Part shown: one piece after another, positions 10,097 to 21,150 of the stretch
Layout of the letters: the number at the start of each line of letters is the position of its first letter
Position numbering within the stretch: position 1 is the first letter of the stretch
Source: Stutzerimonas stutzeri
GTDB lineage: Bacteria; Pseudomonadota; Gammaproteobacteria; Pseudomonadales; Pseudomonadaceae
Assembly: GCF_024448715.1 (NCBI RefSeq)
Contig: NZ_JAMOHZ010000002.1
Location: forward strand, 310,001-374,000
Reading direction: 5' to 3'
Length of the DNA stretch: 64,000 bases
Translations under genes and position numbers: made by a program
Notes under the pieces: model-generated
What the model saw: the letters and a program-made list of their open reading frames with translations, nothing else
Database searches by the model: none
What the model was told of the DNA's origin: nothing

Positions 10097-10126
10097 TTGC
10101 GTCAAATGCGGCTGTTGCACTGCTTG

Positions 10127-10717
10127 TTATTCGAGCGCATCGCCCTGCAACTCCTCAAGCCAGCGCTGGATGCGCTCCAGTTGCAGCTGCGGATCGTCCA
10201 GCTGTAGCAACTCGACTTTCCGCTCCGGCTGAAATGGCAACAAATACCCCAACTGATGCGCCAGCGAGCGCTGTCCCTGCGCCACGCAGCCCATGCCCAG
10301 CGCCTGGACCATCGGGTGTTGTCCTAGCGCTTCCAGCAATAACGCCAAGTCGGCGTGCTCATCGCCGAAAGGCAGGTCTTCACCTTCGTCGCGCCAACTG
10401 ACCTCGGCAACGGTCAGTTGATCGCGCTGCACTTCGGCTGAGAGCACATCGAAGCGACGACCGCCTTCGACGCGGATTCCCAGCAAGCCGTTGGGGCGCT
10501 GCTGCCAGTCCCGGATCAGCGCCTCGCAACCGGTCAGGGCATATTCGCTGGCCGCCAGTCCCACCTCGCTGCCCTCGATGAGGCGCACGACACCAAAGCC
10601 ATGCCCCGCCTTCAAGCAGCCGCTGACCATATCCAGATAACGGGCCTCGAATATCTGCAGATCGAGCATGCATCCCGGAAACAACACGGTGTCGAGCGGA
10701 AACAACGGCAGCTTCAT
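10127..10717 (-). CDS. LON N-terminal substrate-binding domain protein
   Basis: A 196-residue protein consisting only of the LON (ASI/La N-terminal) domain, without the AAA+ or protease parts of Lon. The N-terminus reads MKLPLFPLDTVLFPG and is followed by the family's FEARYLDMV and FGVV(R)LIEGSEVG segments, then a helical C-terminus rich in Leu/Glu. The function of these stand-alone proteins is not established; they are thought to bind protein substrates or partners. It is convergent with the DedA-PAP2 gene (30 nt apart) and just downstream of lrgB. Confidence 0.85.
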   Translation of the reverse strand: MKLPLFPLDTVLFPGCMLDLQIFEARYLDMVSGCLKAGHGFGVVRLIEGSEVGLAASEYALTGCEALIRDWQQRPNGLLGIRVEGGRRFDVLSAEVQRDQLTVAEVSWRDEGEDLPFGDEHADLALLLEALGQHPMVQALGMGCVAQGQRSLAHQLGYLLPFQPERKVELLQLDDPQLQLERIQRWLEELQGDALE

Positions 10718-10726
10718 TCAGCCTCC

Positions 10727-11446
10727 TTAGAACAACAGCGTCACGGCCAGCGGCAGCAGTACCGCCGTCATTACACCCATCAGGCTCATCGCCAGCGCCG
10801 CAAAAGCACCGCATTCATCGCTTTCCTGCAACGCCTGCGCGGTGCCCACGGCGTGAGCGGTCAGCCCCAACGCCATGCCTCGGGCCGCAGGATGCTGAAC
10901 GCCAAAGCGACGCAACAGTTCCGGACCGACGATCGCTCCAATGATTCCGGTGATCATCACGAACACTGCCGCCAAGGCCACCACTCCGCCGATTTGCTCG
11001 GCCACCAGCATGGCGATGGGCGACGTCACGGATTTCGGCGCCAGGGTCATCAGAATCATCGGATCGGAGTTAAAAGCCCACGCCAGCGCCATGCCTAGCG
11101 CCGTCGCGCCAGTGCCCGCAAACAGCAGGGTTAGCATGATCGGCCCGAACAGTTCGCGAATCCGCCGCAGATTAAGATACAGCGGTACCGCCAGCGCCAC
11201 GGTGGCCGGCCCGAGAAGAACGGTGAGCATCTGTGCACTGTCGCGGTATTCGTCATAACTGAGGCCGCAGGCCACCAGAATGCCGACGACCACAACCATC
11301 GAGACCAGAACTGGCTGTAGGAAGACCCAACGGGTCTTTTCGTAGGCGGCGAAAGCAAGTTGGAATGCCGCCAGGGTAATTGCCACGCCGAACAGTGGAT
11401 GGTGAATCACCGCGTCCCAAGCCGCCTGCCATTGCACCGCAATCAT
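10727..11446 (-). CDS. lrgB: LrgB/CidB-family membrane protein
   Basis: Polytopic inner-membrane protein of the LrgB family (239 residues) with seven or more hydrophobic segments and the family stretch PKSVTSPIAMLVAEQIGG. LrgAB/CidAB systems affect autolysis and export of small metabolites such as pyruvate. I start it at the ATG at 11446, which overlaps the lrgA stop by 4 nt; further-upstream in-frame codons would run through lrgA. The direction and coupling with lrgA support a joint membrane complex. Confidence 0.9.
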   Translation of the reverse strand: MIAVQWQAAWDAVIHHPLFGVAITLAAFQLAFAAYEKTRWVFLQPVLVSMVVVVGILVACGLSYDEYRDSAQMLTVLLGPATVALAVPLYLNLRRIRELFGPIMLTLLFAGTGATALGMALAWAFNSDPMILMTLAPKSVTSPIAMLVAEQIGGVVALAAVFVMITGIIGAIVGPELLRRFGVQHPAARGMALGLTAHAVGTAQALQESDECGAFAALAMSLMGVMTAVLLPLAVTLLF

Positions 11447-11805
11447 GCGCGGCCCGCCTTGCGCTGCTGGCGATGAATCAACATCTGCATCAGCCAGCCG
11501 GTGAACACCAGAGACACCACCAGCGAAAGCACCAGCACCCCGACAATGGCCCAGAAGTCTTCCAGAATCGCCTCGGTGTAGGCCATCACGCCCACGGCTG
11601 GCGGAACTAGCAGCAGCGGCAGATAGCGCAACAGACTCCTGGCCGCCAATTGCAACGACTCGCTGGCCTGGCCGCGCGCCAACAGCGCCACGAACAGCAG
11701 TAGCAGCCCGATGATCGGCCCCGGCATCATGGGCAGGACCATCACGTTGATCGCGGTGCCGAGCAATTGGAACAGCACCAGCCAGGTTAACCCGCGTAGC
11801 AGCAT
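11443..11805 (-). CDS. lrgA: LrgA/CidA-family holin-like protein
   Basis: Small (120 residues) membrane protein with four hydrophobic segments, matching the holin-like LrgA/CidA family (motif MMPGPIIGLLLLFVALL near residue 27, then LRYLPLLLVPPAVG). It acts with LrgB in the inner membrane. The family is linked to cell lysis control and to pyruvate transport in Gram-positives; the role in Pseudomonas is unclear. The 183-nt gap to the divergent MaoC gene should contain promoters. Confidence 0.88.
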   Translation of the reverse strand: MLLRGLTWLVLFQLLGTAINVMVLPMMPGPIIGLLLLFVALLARGQASESLQLAARSLLRYLPLLLVPPAVGVMAYTEAILEDFWAIVGVLVLSLVVSLVFTGWLMQMLIHRQQRKAGRA

Positions 11806-11988
11806 GGACGTCTCCGAAGCAAAGAAGCGCGATTATAAGCATCCCCCCGCGACGAAACCCGCTGCACGCGCTGGCCCGGCCTATATCCCACCATTCGCGA
11901 CAACAATGCTTGGTTGATTCGTCTCCGGCCGCATGCTGATCTAGCCATCGCGCTTTCATTAGAAGAACAACAAATCCCCGGAGGACAT

Positions 11989-12444
11989 ATGCCGCAGGTA
12001 CCCGTAGCAGAACTCAAGAACTACATTGGCAAGGAGCTCGGCCGCTCCGAATGGTTCACCGTCGATCAGCAGCGAGTCGACCAGTTCGCCGATTGCACCG
12101 GCGACCATCAATTCATCCACATCGACCCGGAAAAAGCTGCACAGACGCCGTTCGGCGGGACCATCGCGCATGGCTTCCTGTCCCTATCGTTGTTGCCAAT
12201 GTTGATGGGAGACCTGATGGTCAGACCCGAAGGCACCAAGATGGGCGTCAATTACGGGCTCGACAGTCTGCGCTTCATCCAGCCGGTGCGGGTCGGATCG
12301 CGGGTGCGCCTGGCCGCGACGCTACTCGACGCGTACGAAAAAAATCCGGGCCAGTGGCTGCTCAAGTGCCGCGCGGTAATGGAGATCGAAGGCGTGGAGA
12401 AGCCCGCCTACATCGCCGAAACCCTGGCGCTCTGCATCGTCTGA
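11989..12444 (+). CDS. MaoC-family dehydratase ((R)-specific enoyl-CoA hydratase-like)
   Basis: Hot-dog-fold hydratase of 151 residues. The hydratase-2 motif is visible as FADCTGDHQFIHIDPEKA, with the catalytic Asp and His, followed by FGGTIAHGFLSLSLLP. Such enzymes hydrate trans-2-enoyl-CoA to (R)-3-hydroxyacyl-CoA; the true substrate here is unknown. The ATG at 11989 follows a strong GGAGG site 7 nt upstream. An earlier in-frame codon at 11914 has no such site. Single-gene unit, divergent from lrgAB. Confidence 0.92.
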   Translation: MPQVPVAELKNYIGKELGRSEWFTVDQQRVDQFADCTGDHQFIHIDPEKAAQTPFGGTIAHGFLSLSLLPMLMGDLMVRPEGTKMGVNYGLDSLRFIQPVRVGSRVRLAATLLDAYEKNPGQWLLKCRAVMEIEGVEKPAYIAETLALCIV

Positions 12445-12520
12445 TCCAAAGGGGTGCGCGTTGTCGCACCTCGCTGCGTTTGCGGCATACTGCGGACATC
12501 GTATTTTTCTGGTTAGCCGC

Positions 12521-14200
12521 ATGCGTCACATCGCCCCGATCCTGTTCGCCTGCTTCCTCACCGCTTGCGGTGATGGCGAACCGCTGATACCCGCCGATGC
12601 CGTGCTGCCGGACGGTGGCCGCTACCGAGGCGAGGTGGTCGACGGTCTATTGCAGGGCGAAGGGCGTATCGACTACCCCAACGGCAGCAGCTACCGCGGC
12701 TCGTTCAAGGACGGCCAATGGAATGGTCATGGCGTCTGGCAAGGCGCCAACGGTGATCGTTACGAGGGTGAATTCAAGCAAGGCCTGTTCGATGGTCCGG
12801 GGCTCTTCAGCTATGCCGCCGGCGGTGTCTATGAAGGGCATTTCCTACGCGGCAGCCTCAACGGTAAAGGCCGTTACACCGAGCAGGGCATGACCTACGA
12901 GGGCGACTTCAAGAACGATCTCTACCACGGCACCGGCAAGCTGCAGGGCGCAGATGGCGCGACGTACGAAGGAGATTTCGTCGCTGGCCAGCCCCATGGC
13001 GAGGGCACCCGCAGCGACGAGAGCGGCAAACTCAACGGCACCTTCGTCGAGGGCAGCCTGAACGGTGAAGGTCTGTATCGCGGCAGCAACGGCGAGCACT
13101 ACCTGGGCAATTTCAAAAACGACCTGTTTCATGGCCAGGGTCGCTACGAAGATGCCATCGGCAATGTCTGGAAAGGCTCGTTCAAGCACGGCGAGCTCAG
13201 CGGCGAAGGCCGCTATGCTGGAGCCGACGGCACCCGCTACAGCGGTGAGTTCAAGCATTGGCAGTATCACGGCGAGGGCCATCTGCAGTCCCCGGACGGC
13301 AGCCAATACAGAGGTACCTTTCGCACGGGCCGCTTCGATGGGACGGGTATTCTCACGCTCGCCAACGGCACCGAGCAGGCCGGTACCTGGCGCGCCGATC
13401 GACTTACTCATGACCATACGGGCAGCCGACTGGCCGACCCACTTGAAGTCGGCCTGTTACGCCAAGGGCAACTGCTCGCCGACGCACTTGACGCGGTACC
13501 GGTGTCGACCCCGGCTGCGGAGCTCTACAGCCTGACCTTCGCTGGCGACGGGCAGCAGAGCGTGTTTCTCCGCGAAGCGGACTATGTCGGCAAGCTCCTA
13601 GCCGACCGCTTCGCCGCCTACGGCCAAATCAGCCTGGTCAACCACCGCGATCACCTGGCCGATCGACCACTGGCGACCCGCGAGAATTTGTCACGCGCCA
13701 TTCAGAAACTGGCTGAACGCAGCGGACCTGAAGACCTGATCTTCATCTATCTCACCAGTCACGGCTCGGCCGACCACCAGTTAGCGCTGACCCAGCCACG
13801 GCTGGCGCTGCAAGACTTGCCGGCAGCGGACCTGGCGGCGCTGATGCAGCCGCTTGCTGGACGCAACAAGGTGATAGTGATTTCCGCTTGCTATTCCGGT
13901 GGGTTCATCGAGCCGCTGAAGAGCCCGAATACGTTGGTCATGACCGCAGCTCGCGCCGACCGGGTGTCGTTCGGCTGTTCCGAAGAAAGTGATTTTACCT
14001 ACTTCGGCCGCGCGCTGTTCGCCGAGGCGCTGCAGGAAACCAACGATATTGTGCAGGCCTTCACGCTGGCGCAGGCGAGGGTTGCCGAACGAGAGCAGGC
14101 CGACCACTATCAAGCTTCGGAGCCCCAGCTCTGGGCACCGGACCAGGTTGTCGAACACTGGCGGATGCTGCATGAACAACAGCCGACGCCGACCGACTGA
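12521..14200 (+). CDS. MORN-repeat lipoprotein with C13-type (legumain/caspase-like) peptidase domain
   Basis: A 559-residue predicted lipoprotein. The ATG at 12521 gives a short signal peptide with lipobox FLTAC (Cys16). Residues about 25-300 contain eleven recognisable ~23-residue MORN repeats (pattern YxGxFxxGxxxGxGxxxxxxG) plus a degenerate twelfth. Residues about 340-540 form a caspase-hemoglobinase fold. The dyad candidates are His414 in [10 protein letters not shown] and Cys457 in [10 protein letters not shown], each after a hydrophobic strand as in C13/C14 peptidases. MORN repeats bind membranes or proteins. A surface or periplasmic protease activated at the envelope is a reasonable guess, but substrates are unknown. 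An upstream in-frame codon at 12461 would spoil the signal peptide. Confidence 0.88.
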   Translation: MRHIAPILFACFLTACGDGEPLIPADAVLPDGGRYRGEVVDGLLQGEGRIDYPNGSSYRGSFKDGQWNGHGVWQGANGDRYEGEFKQGLFDGPGLFSYAAGGVYEGHFLRGSLNGKGRYTEQGMTYEGDFKNDLYHGTGKLQGADGATYEGDFVAGQPHGEGTRSDESGKLNGTFVEGSLNGEGLYRGSNGEHYLGNFKNDLFHGQGRYEDAIGNVWKGSFKHGELSGEGRYAGADGTRYSGEFKHWQYHGEGHLQSPDGSQYRGTFRTGRFDGTGILTLANGTEQAGTWRADRLTHDHTGSRLADPLEVGLLRQGQLLADALDAVPVSTPAAELYSLTFAGDGQQSVFLREADYVGKLLADRFAAYGQISLVNHRDHLADRPLATRENLSRAIQKLAERSGPEDLIFIYLTSHGSADHQLALTQPRLALQDLPAADLAALMQPLAGRNKVIVISACYSGGFIEPLKSPNTLVMTAARADRVSFGCSEESDFTYFGRALFAEALQETNDIVQAFTLAQARVAEREQADHYQASEPQLWAPDQVVEHWRMLHEQQPTPTD

Positions 14201-14219
14201 TCGCACAGGAAGCCAAACC

Positions 14220-14861
14220 ATGTATTTGACGCCACAGCGTATTTTGCTTGCCGGCGCCACCGGGCTGACCGGCGAGCACCTGCTCGACCGCCTGCTCAAC
14301 GAACCCACCGTGGAATGCGTTCTGGCACCCAGTCGCAAGCCTCTGGCCGAGCACCCTCGGCTCGAGAACCCGGTCGGCCCGCTGCAGGCTCTGTTGCCGC
14401 AGCTCCCAGAGGGCATCGACACAGCGTTCTGTTGCCTGGGCAGCACAATCAAAGAAGCGGGAAGCCAAGAAGCCTTCCGCGCTATCGATCATGACCTGGT
14501 CGTGGACTTTGCCAAACGGGCCCGTGAACTGGGCGCGCGGCATCTGCTGGTGATCAGCGCGCTGGGCGCCAACCCGGACAGTTCGATCTTCTACTGCCGA
14601 GTCAAAGGCGAGATGGAAGAAGCCCTTCGCGCTCAGGACTGGCCGCAATTGACCATTGTGCGCCCTTCGCAGCTACTGGGCCCGCGCATGGAGGTGCGGC
14701 CGGTGGAGCGCCTGACCGCCCCGCTCTCGTACCTTTTACCTGGCAAATACCGCGGCATCTCGGCCTGCATCCTCGCCCGCGCGCTCTGGCGCCTGGCGCT
14801 GGAAGAAGACGACGGCACGCGAGTGGTCGAGTCGGACGAATTGAGAAGGCTAGGACGGTAA
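14220..14861 (+). CDS. NAD(P)-binding Rossmann-fold protein (NAD(P)H-binding oxidoreductase)
   Basis: A 213-residue atypical short-chain dehydrogenase. The N-terminal glycine motif [15 protein letters not shown] binds the dinucleotide. Downstream are a [13 protein letters not shown] loop, [14 protein letters not shown] and the active-site-like [13 protein letters not shown], similar to HTATIP2/YraR-type proteins. The substrate is unknown. It follows the MORN/C13 gene by 19 nt on the same strand, so the two probably share a transcript, though no functional link is evident. Confidence 0.85.
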   Translation: MYLTPQRILLAGATGLTGEHLLDRLLNEPTVECVLAPSRKPLAEHPRLENPVGPLQALLPQLPEGIDTAFCCLGSTIKEAGSQEAFRAIDHDLVVDFAKRARELGARHLLVISALGANPDSSIFYCRVKGEMEEALRAQDWPQLTIVRPSQLLGPRMEVRPVERLTAPLSYLLPGKYRGISACILARALWRLALEEDDGTRVVESDELRRLGR

Positions 14862-14947
14862 GCAGCTGCAAATCTGGCAAGGACTAGCCAAGCTGCTATG
14901 GCTTTCCGCCTTGCTTGCAGCTCCTAGCTTGCCGCTTGCAGCTGTTT
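14862..14947. repeat. Repetitive CAGCTGCAAGC / GCTTGCAGCTG element between convergent genes
   Basis: The short gap holds several copies of a CAAGC/GCTTG-type unit in both orientations: GCAGCTGCAA at the left, then CTTGCAGCT, GCTTGCCG and GCTTGCAGCTG at the right. Similar units occur near 27001, 37415, 38411 and 59695-59793. It lies between two convergent genes and could fold into hairpins that end transcription, but I see no long T-run except TTTTTA next to the orn stop. Confidence 0.6.
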
Positions 14948-16325
<1,378 letters not shown>

Positions 16326-16453
16326 GGATGCTCGCTTGTCGACGGGATACGACGCCGAGTTTAACTGTCCTCAAGTACCGCATACAGGCCGGCAGCGAGG
16401 GGTAATCGGCATGCTAGACTCGCCTACTTCTCCAGCCTGGGCACCGCATTCAA

Positions 16454-17476
16454 ATGGCCAAACGCCAACTCAACCGCCGGCAAAGCTGGCGCATCGAGAA
16501 GATCCAGGAGGAGCGCGCCTCACGTGCAGCGCGCCGGGAGTCACGTGCGATCGAAGAGCTGGAGGGCGGCGATCTCGGCCCGGAACAGACTGGCCTGGTC
16601 ATCGCCCACTTTGGCGTACAGGTCGAAGTCGAGGCGCAGGAGGGCGAGCATGAGGGCCAGATATTTCGCTGCCATCTGCGCGCCAACTTGCCGGCTCTGG
16701 TCACGGGCGATCAAGTGGTCTGGCGACCGGGCAATCAGGGCATCGGCGTCATCGTCGCGCAGCTGCCGCGCCAATCCGAGCTCTGCCGTCCGGACACTCG
16801 TGGCCAGCTCAAGCCGGTGGCGGCCAACGTCAACCTCATTGTCATCGTCTTCGCGCCCTTGCCGGAGCCACATGCCAATCTCATCGATCGTTATCTGATA
16901 GCCGCCGAGCATGCGGGCATCACGCCGTTACTGCTACTGAACAAGGCGGACCTGATCGATGCGCAGAATGAACGCGCGCTCAACGCACTGCTATCGGTCT
17001 ATCGAACGCTGGGCTACCCGCTGATGGAAGTATCCGCTCATGACGGCGCCGGCATGGACGCACTGAAAGCTCGACTCGACGGCCACGTCAGCGTATTCGT
17101 CGGCCAATCCGGCGTCGGAAAATCGTCGCTGGTGAACAGTTTGCTGCCGGGTGTCGATACCCGTGTCGGCGCGCTGTCGGAAATGACCGGCAAGGGCACC
17201 CACACCACCACCACCGCGCGGCTGTTTCACTTTCCCGGCGGCGGCGAGCTGATCGACTCACCCGGCATTCGCGAGTTCGGCCTGGGCCACGTCAGCCGCG
17301 CCGATGTGGAAGCCGGATTCATCGAGTTTCAGGATCTACTGGGACATTGTCGCTTCCGCGACTGCAAGCACGATCGTGAGCCTGGCTGCGCGCTGCTGAA
17401 CGCACTGGAGCAAGGGCAGATTCAACCACAACGGATGGCCAGTTACCGCCATATCATCAGCGGCCTGCCGAAATAG
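16454..17476 (+). CDS. rsgA: Ribosome small subunit-dependent GTPase A (RsgA/YjeQ)
   Basis: Circularly permuted GTPase that acts late in 30S subunit maturation. An N-terminal OB-fold region precedes the G-domain with permuted order: NKADL (G4) comes before the P-loop [14 protein letters not shown] (G1) and DSPGIREFG (G3). A C-terminal zinc finger has the pattern [14 protein letters not shown]. The 340 residues are normal. It is convergent with motB; the gap of 66 nt has no clear terminator stem. Confidence 0.96.
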   Translation: MAKRQLNRRQSWRIEKIQEERASRAARRESRAIEELEGGDLGPEQTGLVIAHFGVQVEVEAQEGEHEGQIFRCHLRANLPALVTGDQVVWRPGNQGIGVIVAQLPRQSELCRPDTRGQLKPVAANVNLIVIVFAPLPEPHANLIDRYLIAAEHAGITPLLLLNKADLIDAQNERALNALLSVYRTLGYPLMEVSAHDGAGMDALKARLDGHVSVFVGQSGVGKSSLVNSLLPGVDTRVGALSEMTGKGTHTTTTARLFHFPGGGELIDSPGIREFGLGHVSRADVEAGFIEFQDLLGHCRFRDCKHDREPGCALLNALEQGQIQPQRMASYRHIISGLPK

Positions 17477-17542
17477 CAGCAGTTTTAAACTTCAAGCCAA
17501 GCATAGGCCGGGCTGCTTTTCTTATTTTAGGACTTGCAACTC

Positions 17543-18562
17543 TTAGCCCGGCTCATCGAACTTCAGCACGCCGTCCTCGAAGATGTTCAGTCGCTCGCGC
17601 AACTGCGTCGGTGGTAGCGGTTCGGTTGTATCGATCGCCGGTGCCTCGTCGAGACCGTCCTGCGTAGCACTTGGCGCTGGCGAATCAGCGGAGGTACCAG
17701 CCGCGCCCGCGTCCGATTGCCCCCCTTCGATATCGCGCTGTGCCTTTTTGGTCAGCACCAGGATGTCGATGCGGCGGTTGACCGGGTTAAGCGGGTCAGC
17801 GCGATCAAACAAGGCCGACGATGCATAACCCACCACACGGGCAAGCTGATCTTCTGGATACCCCCCAGCGACGAGTGCACGTCGGGCCGCATTGGCGCGC
17901 CCAGCGGACAGTTCCCAGTTACCGAACTCGCCGCGCCCAGCGTAAGGCTTGGCATCGGTGTGCCCGCTAATGCTGATCTTGTTCGGCACTGCCCGAATGG
18001 TGTCTGCCATAGCCAGCAAAATGTCTTCGAAGTAAGGCTGCAGCTGGGCGCTGCCCAAGGCGAACATCGGGCGATTCTCCGCATCCACGATCTGGATACG
18101 CAGACCATCTTGAGTGATTTCGAATAGGATCTGGTCCTTGAAGCGGGTCAGGTCCGGATCCTCGTCAACCTTGTTCTGCAACTCCTGCAACAGCAATTCC
18201 AATCGCTCGCGTTCCAGTTGCTCGGCAAAGGTTTCCGCCTGGTCGGCGTCGATCTTCGACTCGCTCTGCTCGATCACCGGATCGACTTCTTCGTTGAGCG
18301 TCCGATCCGGCGATGGCGTAGGCGTACCGCCAAGATCGATCACATGCGGACTGGCGCTCTCGGTAAAGCCGATCGGGTCCTGAAAGTAACCGGAAATTGC
18401 CCTCTTCTGCTCGGGCGTTGCCGAACTCATCAGCCACATCACCAGAAAGAACGCCATCATCGCCACCGCGAAATCGGCAAAAGCAATCTTCCAGGCGCCG
18501 CCGTGATGGCCCGCAGCGGTTTTTTTGACCCGTTTGACTATGATCGGCTGGTTGTTGTCCAT
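17543..18562 (-). CDS. motB: Flagellar motor stator protein MotB
   Basis: Stator subunit that forms the proton channel with MotA and anchors it to peptidoglycan. A single transmembrane helix (about residues 24-46) carries the essential proton-binding Asp30 in FADFAVAMMAFF. A charged linker leads to a C-terminal OmpA-like domain (about 170-275) with ISGHTDAKPY and the NRRIDILVL motif. The last 60 residues are Ala/Pro/Asp-rich. It follows motA by 11 nt. Pseudomonas has two stator pairs, MotAB and MotCD; the location between rsgA and the HDOD gene fits MotAB. Confidence 0.95.
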   Translation of the reverse strand: MDNNQPIIVKRVKKTAAGHHGGAWKIAFADFAVAMMAFFLVMWLMSSATPEQKRAISGYFQDPIGFTESASPHVIDLGGTPTPSPDRTLNEEVDPVIEQSESKIDADQAETFAEQLERERLELLLQELQNKVDEDPDLTRFKDQILFEITQDGLRIQIVDAENRPMFALGSAQLQPYFEDILLAMADTIRAVPNKISISGHTDAKPYAGRGEFGNWELSAGRANAARRALVAGGYPEDQLARVVGYASSALFDRADPLNPVNRRIDILVLTKKAQRDIEGGQSDAGAAGTSADSPAPSATQDGLDEAPAIDTTEPLPPTQLRERLNIFEDGVLKFDEPG

Positions 18563-18573
18563 GTTAGGGCTAC

Positions 18574-19425
18574 CTAGCTACCACGCATGGCTTGTTCGAG
18601 CTCTGCGAAACTTGGCCGGTGAGCCGGTAACAGGACTTTACGACCGAACTCAACCGCCAAGGTCGGCGGCATGCCGGACGCCGAAGCGACCAGCGTCGCC
18701 TTGATGCCCTCGTAAAGATTCAGCTCTTCCTTGGCGTCATGCTCCAGCGCGGCGGCCAGCGGGCCGAAGAAGCCGTAGGACGCAAGGATCCCCAGAAACG
18801 TACCGGTCAATGCGGTGGCAACCTTTTCTCCGATCATCGCGTTGGTCGCTTCGGCGAGAATCGACATTGTGATTACAATGCCCAGCACCGCCGCCACGAT
18901 ACCCATGGCCGGGAGTCCGTCTGCGACCCGCGCGACTGCGTGGGAAGGATGCTCGAGTTCTTCCTTCAGGCTGTTCAATTCCATATCGAACAAGCCTTCC
19001 AATTCATGCGGCGCCATGTTGCCGGAGGACATGATGCGTAGGTAATCGCAGACGAATGCGGTCAACCGTCCGTCTTTCAGGATCGCCGGGTATTTACTGA
19101 AGATTGGGCTGGCGCTGGGCTCTTCCAGATCTGCCTCGATGGCCATCATCCCCTCGCGACGGCTCTTGTTGAGAATCTCGTAGAGCAGCCCCAGCACTTC
19201 CAGGTAGTACTTTTGGGTAAACCGCGAGCTGAACATCTGCAGCGATTTTTTGAATACGATTTTGATGGTGCTGCCCGGATTCGCCTGTAGAAAACCACCG
19301 AGGGCCGCACCGCCAATGATCATGAGCTCAAATGGATGGAGGAGCGCGCCGATTTTGCCGCCGGACAGTACGAATCCGCCCAGAACGCTGGCGAATACCA
19401 CGATGATGCCAATAATTTTTGCCAT
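18574..19425 (-). CDS. motA: Flagellar motor stator protein MotA
   Basis: Inner-membrane stator subunit, 283 residues with four hydrophobic segments (two near the N-terminus, two at about 165-220). The conserved region LAVEFGRKVLLPAHRPSFAEL and the cytoplasmic loop contact the rotor protein FliG. Proton-type MotA features such as the GLPAMGIVAAVLGIV helix are intact. A ribosome-binding site (AGGAA-like) precedes the ATG. Operon with motB. Confidence 0.95.
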   Translation of the reverse strand: MAKIIGIIVVFASVLGGFVLSGGKIGALLHPFELMIIGGAALGGFLQANPGSTIKIVFKKSLQMFSSRFTQKYYLEVLGLLYEILNKSRREGMMAIEADLEEPSASPIFSKYPAILKDGRLTAFVCDYLRIMSSGNMAPHELEGLFDMELNSLKEELEHPSHAVARVADGLPAMGIVAAVLGIVITMSILAEATNAMIGEKVATALTGTFLGILASYGFFGPLAAALEHDAKEELNLYEGIKATLVASASGMPPTLAVEFGRKVLLPAHRPSFAELEQAMRGS

Positions 19426-19590
19426 AGGAAGGTACGTCTAAAACCTGATCGCAGGGCACCTGGGACAAGCCGCGCAACATCGCGCGCTCGCATGGGTTAC
19501 AGGCGGGGCATATGAAAGAATTGTTCTGGTTATCGGAACTTTTGCGCCAGACTAAAGGCCATCCCGATGAAATGCTAGTTCGGCGGCATA

Positions 19591-21105
19591 ATGACAACGA
19601 CCCCTCTTCCCCGCACGCTTCCCGCCTGGATCAAGGCGCTAGACGCCGTTGTGCTGCCTGTGTTTGCCGATCCGTACGCGCGCGTCCAGCTGGCATTGCG
19701 CGACAGCAGCATGTCGATGCGGCAGATCGCCGAGCTGATCCAGGAAAGCCCGGTCATGGCGCTTAGCGTGATCCGCGAAGCCAATCGCAACGCCGCCTCG
19801 ACCAACAAGCCAGCCGAGAGCCTGGAAGTTGCGCTCAGCCGCATCGGCCTGAAACGCGCCGAAGCCTTGTTTGCCGGTATTCCGGCGGCCCAGCCTCGGG
19901 ACATTTCTGCACCACTGCGGCAGATGGTGCTCATCAGCCGCCATGCCAGCCAGCAGGCCAATGGGCTGTTCGCCGCTCGCCTCGCACGCCTTTGGCAGGA
20001 AATCCACTGGAGCAGCCTGCTATTCCTCTCGCCGGTCTGGGCGCTGGTCGCGGCTCACCCTGAACTGCTCGAAGCCTGGGAACAGCGTGTGCTGGTCAAG
20101 CGCGAACCAGCCCGCCAGGTCGAACAATCGCTGCTGGGCGTAGCGCTGCTGGATCTCTGCGTGGCGGTTGCTGAACATTGGGGTTTGCCTGGCTGGATCG
20201 CCCAGGGGTATCGATTGCTTAGCGACAATCGGCGAATGTTGATAAAGGCGCTACACATTGCCCGTGACAACGAGCACCCGCTGCACCAGCAGCAGATGCT
20301 CGATGCCGATCCCGATCTACGTCGCTGGCTCACCCTGCCAAGCAACACCATCGTGCTTGCCAATGGCCTGGCGCTTTCGGCGCACAACAGCTGGAGCGGC
20401 ATTCATAGTCTCCGCTGGCAGCGACTCGCCGGGCTATACCTCCAGATGCCACTGGCTGAACTACAGCAGATGGTGCACCAGCACGCCGCCGCCAGTGCGC
20501 AAGCAATCGGCCATACAGACCTCTGGCACCCGGCCCAGGGCCTGCTGTGGCCATGGGAGAGTGTGTTTCAGGTAGAAAAGGCGGCGAAGTTGCCCAACAC
20601 CGAAACACTGACGGAATGGCGTGCGCATTGTCGCGAACTGCTCAGCGAGCGCTGCCCGTACGACAACGTGGTGCAACTCACTGCGACCGCCGCTAAAGCC
20701 CTGAACTGCGCCGGAATGCAACGAGTCCTACTGATGCTCGTCGACCGCAAGCACAATCGCCTGGTCAGCCAACAAACCTTTGGCCTCCCACGTGAAGCAG
20801 CCAGGCTGTCGCTCGAATCGGAGCAGAGCCAAGTGCTGCGTAGATTGCTGGAAAAGCCGGCACTGCTGCGACTCAAGCCGGACAACTTTGCGCAGTTCTC
20901 TGCGCTGTTGCCAGGAGCGCTGAAGGCATTGTTCCCAAGCGAACACGTACTGCTGCGCTCCATCGGTCACGACGGCCGCGTAGTCATGCTGGTAATGGCC
21001 GATCAAGACAACACGGCGTTCAGCGAAATGGGTTTGCAAGCGTTCACCAAGACGGTGCAGTGCATCGAGCGTGCGCTGGCGACGTTCAGCAAGCGCGGGC
21101 GTTGA
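19591..21105 (+). CDS. HDOD-domain signalling protein
   Basis: A 504-residue cytoplasmic protein. The N-terminal ~270 residues fit the HDOD fold, a relative of the HD phosphohydrolase domain that lacks the metal-binding residues: SMRQIAELIQESPVMALSVIREAN, then VEVALSRIGLKRAEALF. The C-terminal ~200 residues look like a GAF-type sensor domain (NCAGMQRVLLMLVDRKHNRLVSQ). HDOD proteins act as non-enzymatic signalling scaffolds, often in motility or stress pathways. Divergent from motAB, so a motility link is possible but unproven. Confidence 0.85.
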   Translation: MTTTPLPRTLPAWIKALDAVVLPVFADPYARVQLALRDSSMSMRQIAELIQESPVMALSVIREANRNAASTNKPAESLEVALSRIGLKRAEALFAGIPAAQPRDISAPLRQMVLISRHASQQANGLFAARLARLWQEIHWSSLLFLSPVWALVAAHPELLEAWEQRVLVKREPARQVEQSLLGVALLDLCVAVAEHWGLPGWIAQGYRLLSDNRRMLIKALHIARDNEHPLHQQQMLDADPDLRRWLTLPSNTIVLANGLALSAHNSWSGIHSLRWQRLAGLYLQMPLAELQQMVHQHAAASAQAIGHTDLWHPAQGLLWPWESVFQVEKAAKLPNTETLTEWRAHCRELLSERCPYDNVVQLTATAAKALNCAGMQRVLLMLVDRKHNRLVSQQTFGLPREAARLSLESEQSQVLRRLLEKPALLRLKPDNFAQFSALLPGALKALFPSEHVLLRSIGHDGRVVMLVMADQDNTAFSEMGLQAFTKTVQCIERALATFSKRGR

Positions 21106-21150
21106 TCTTTTTCGCTAGACTTTGCTCTTTCCGTCCGACCGAGGCTTGCC

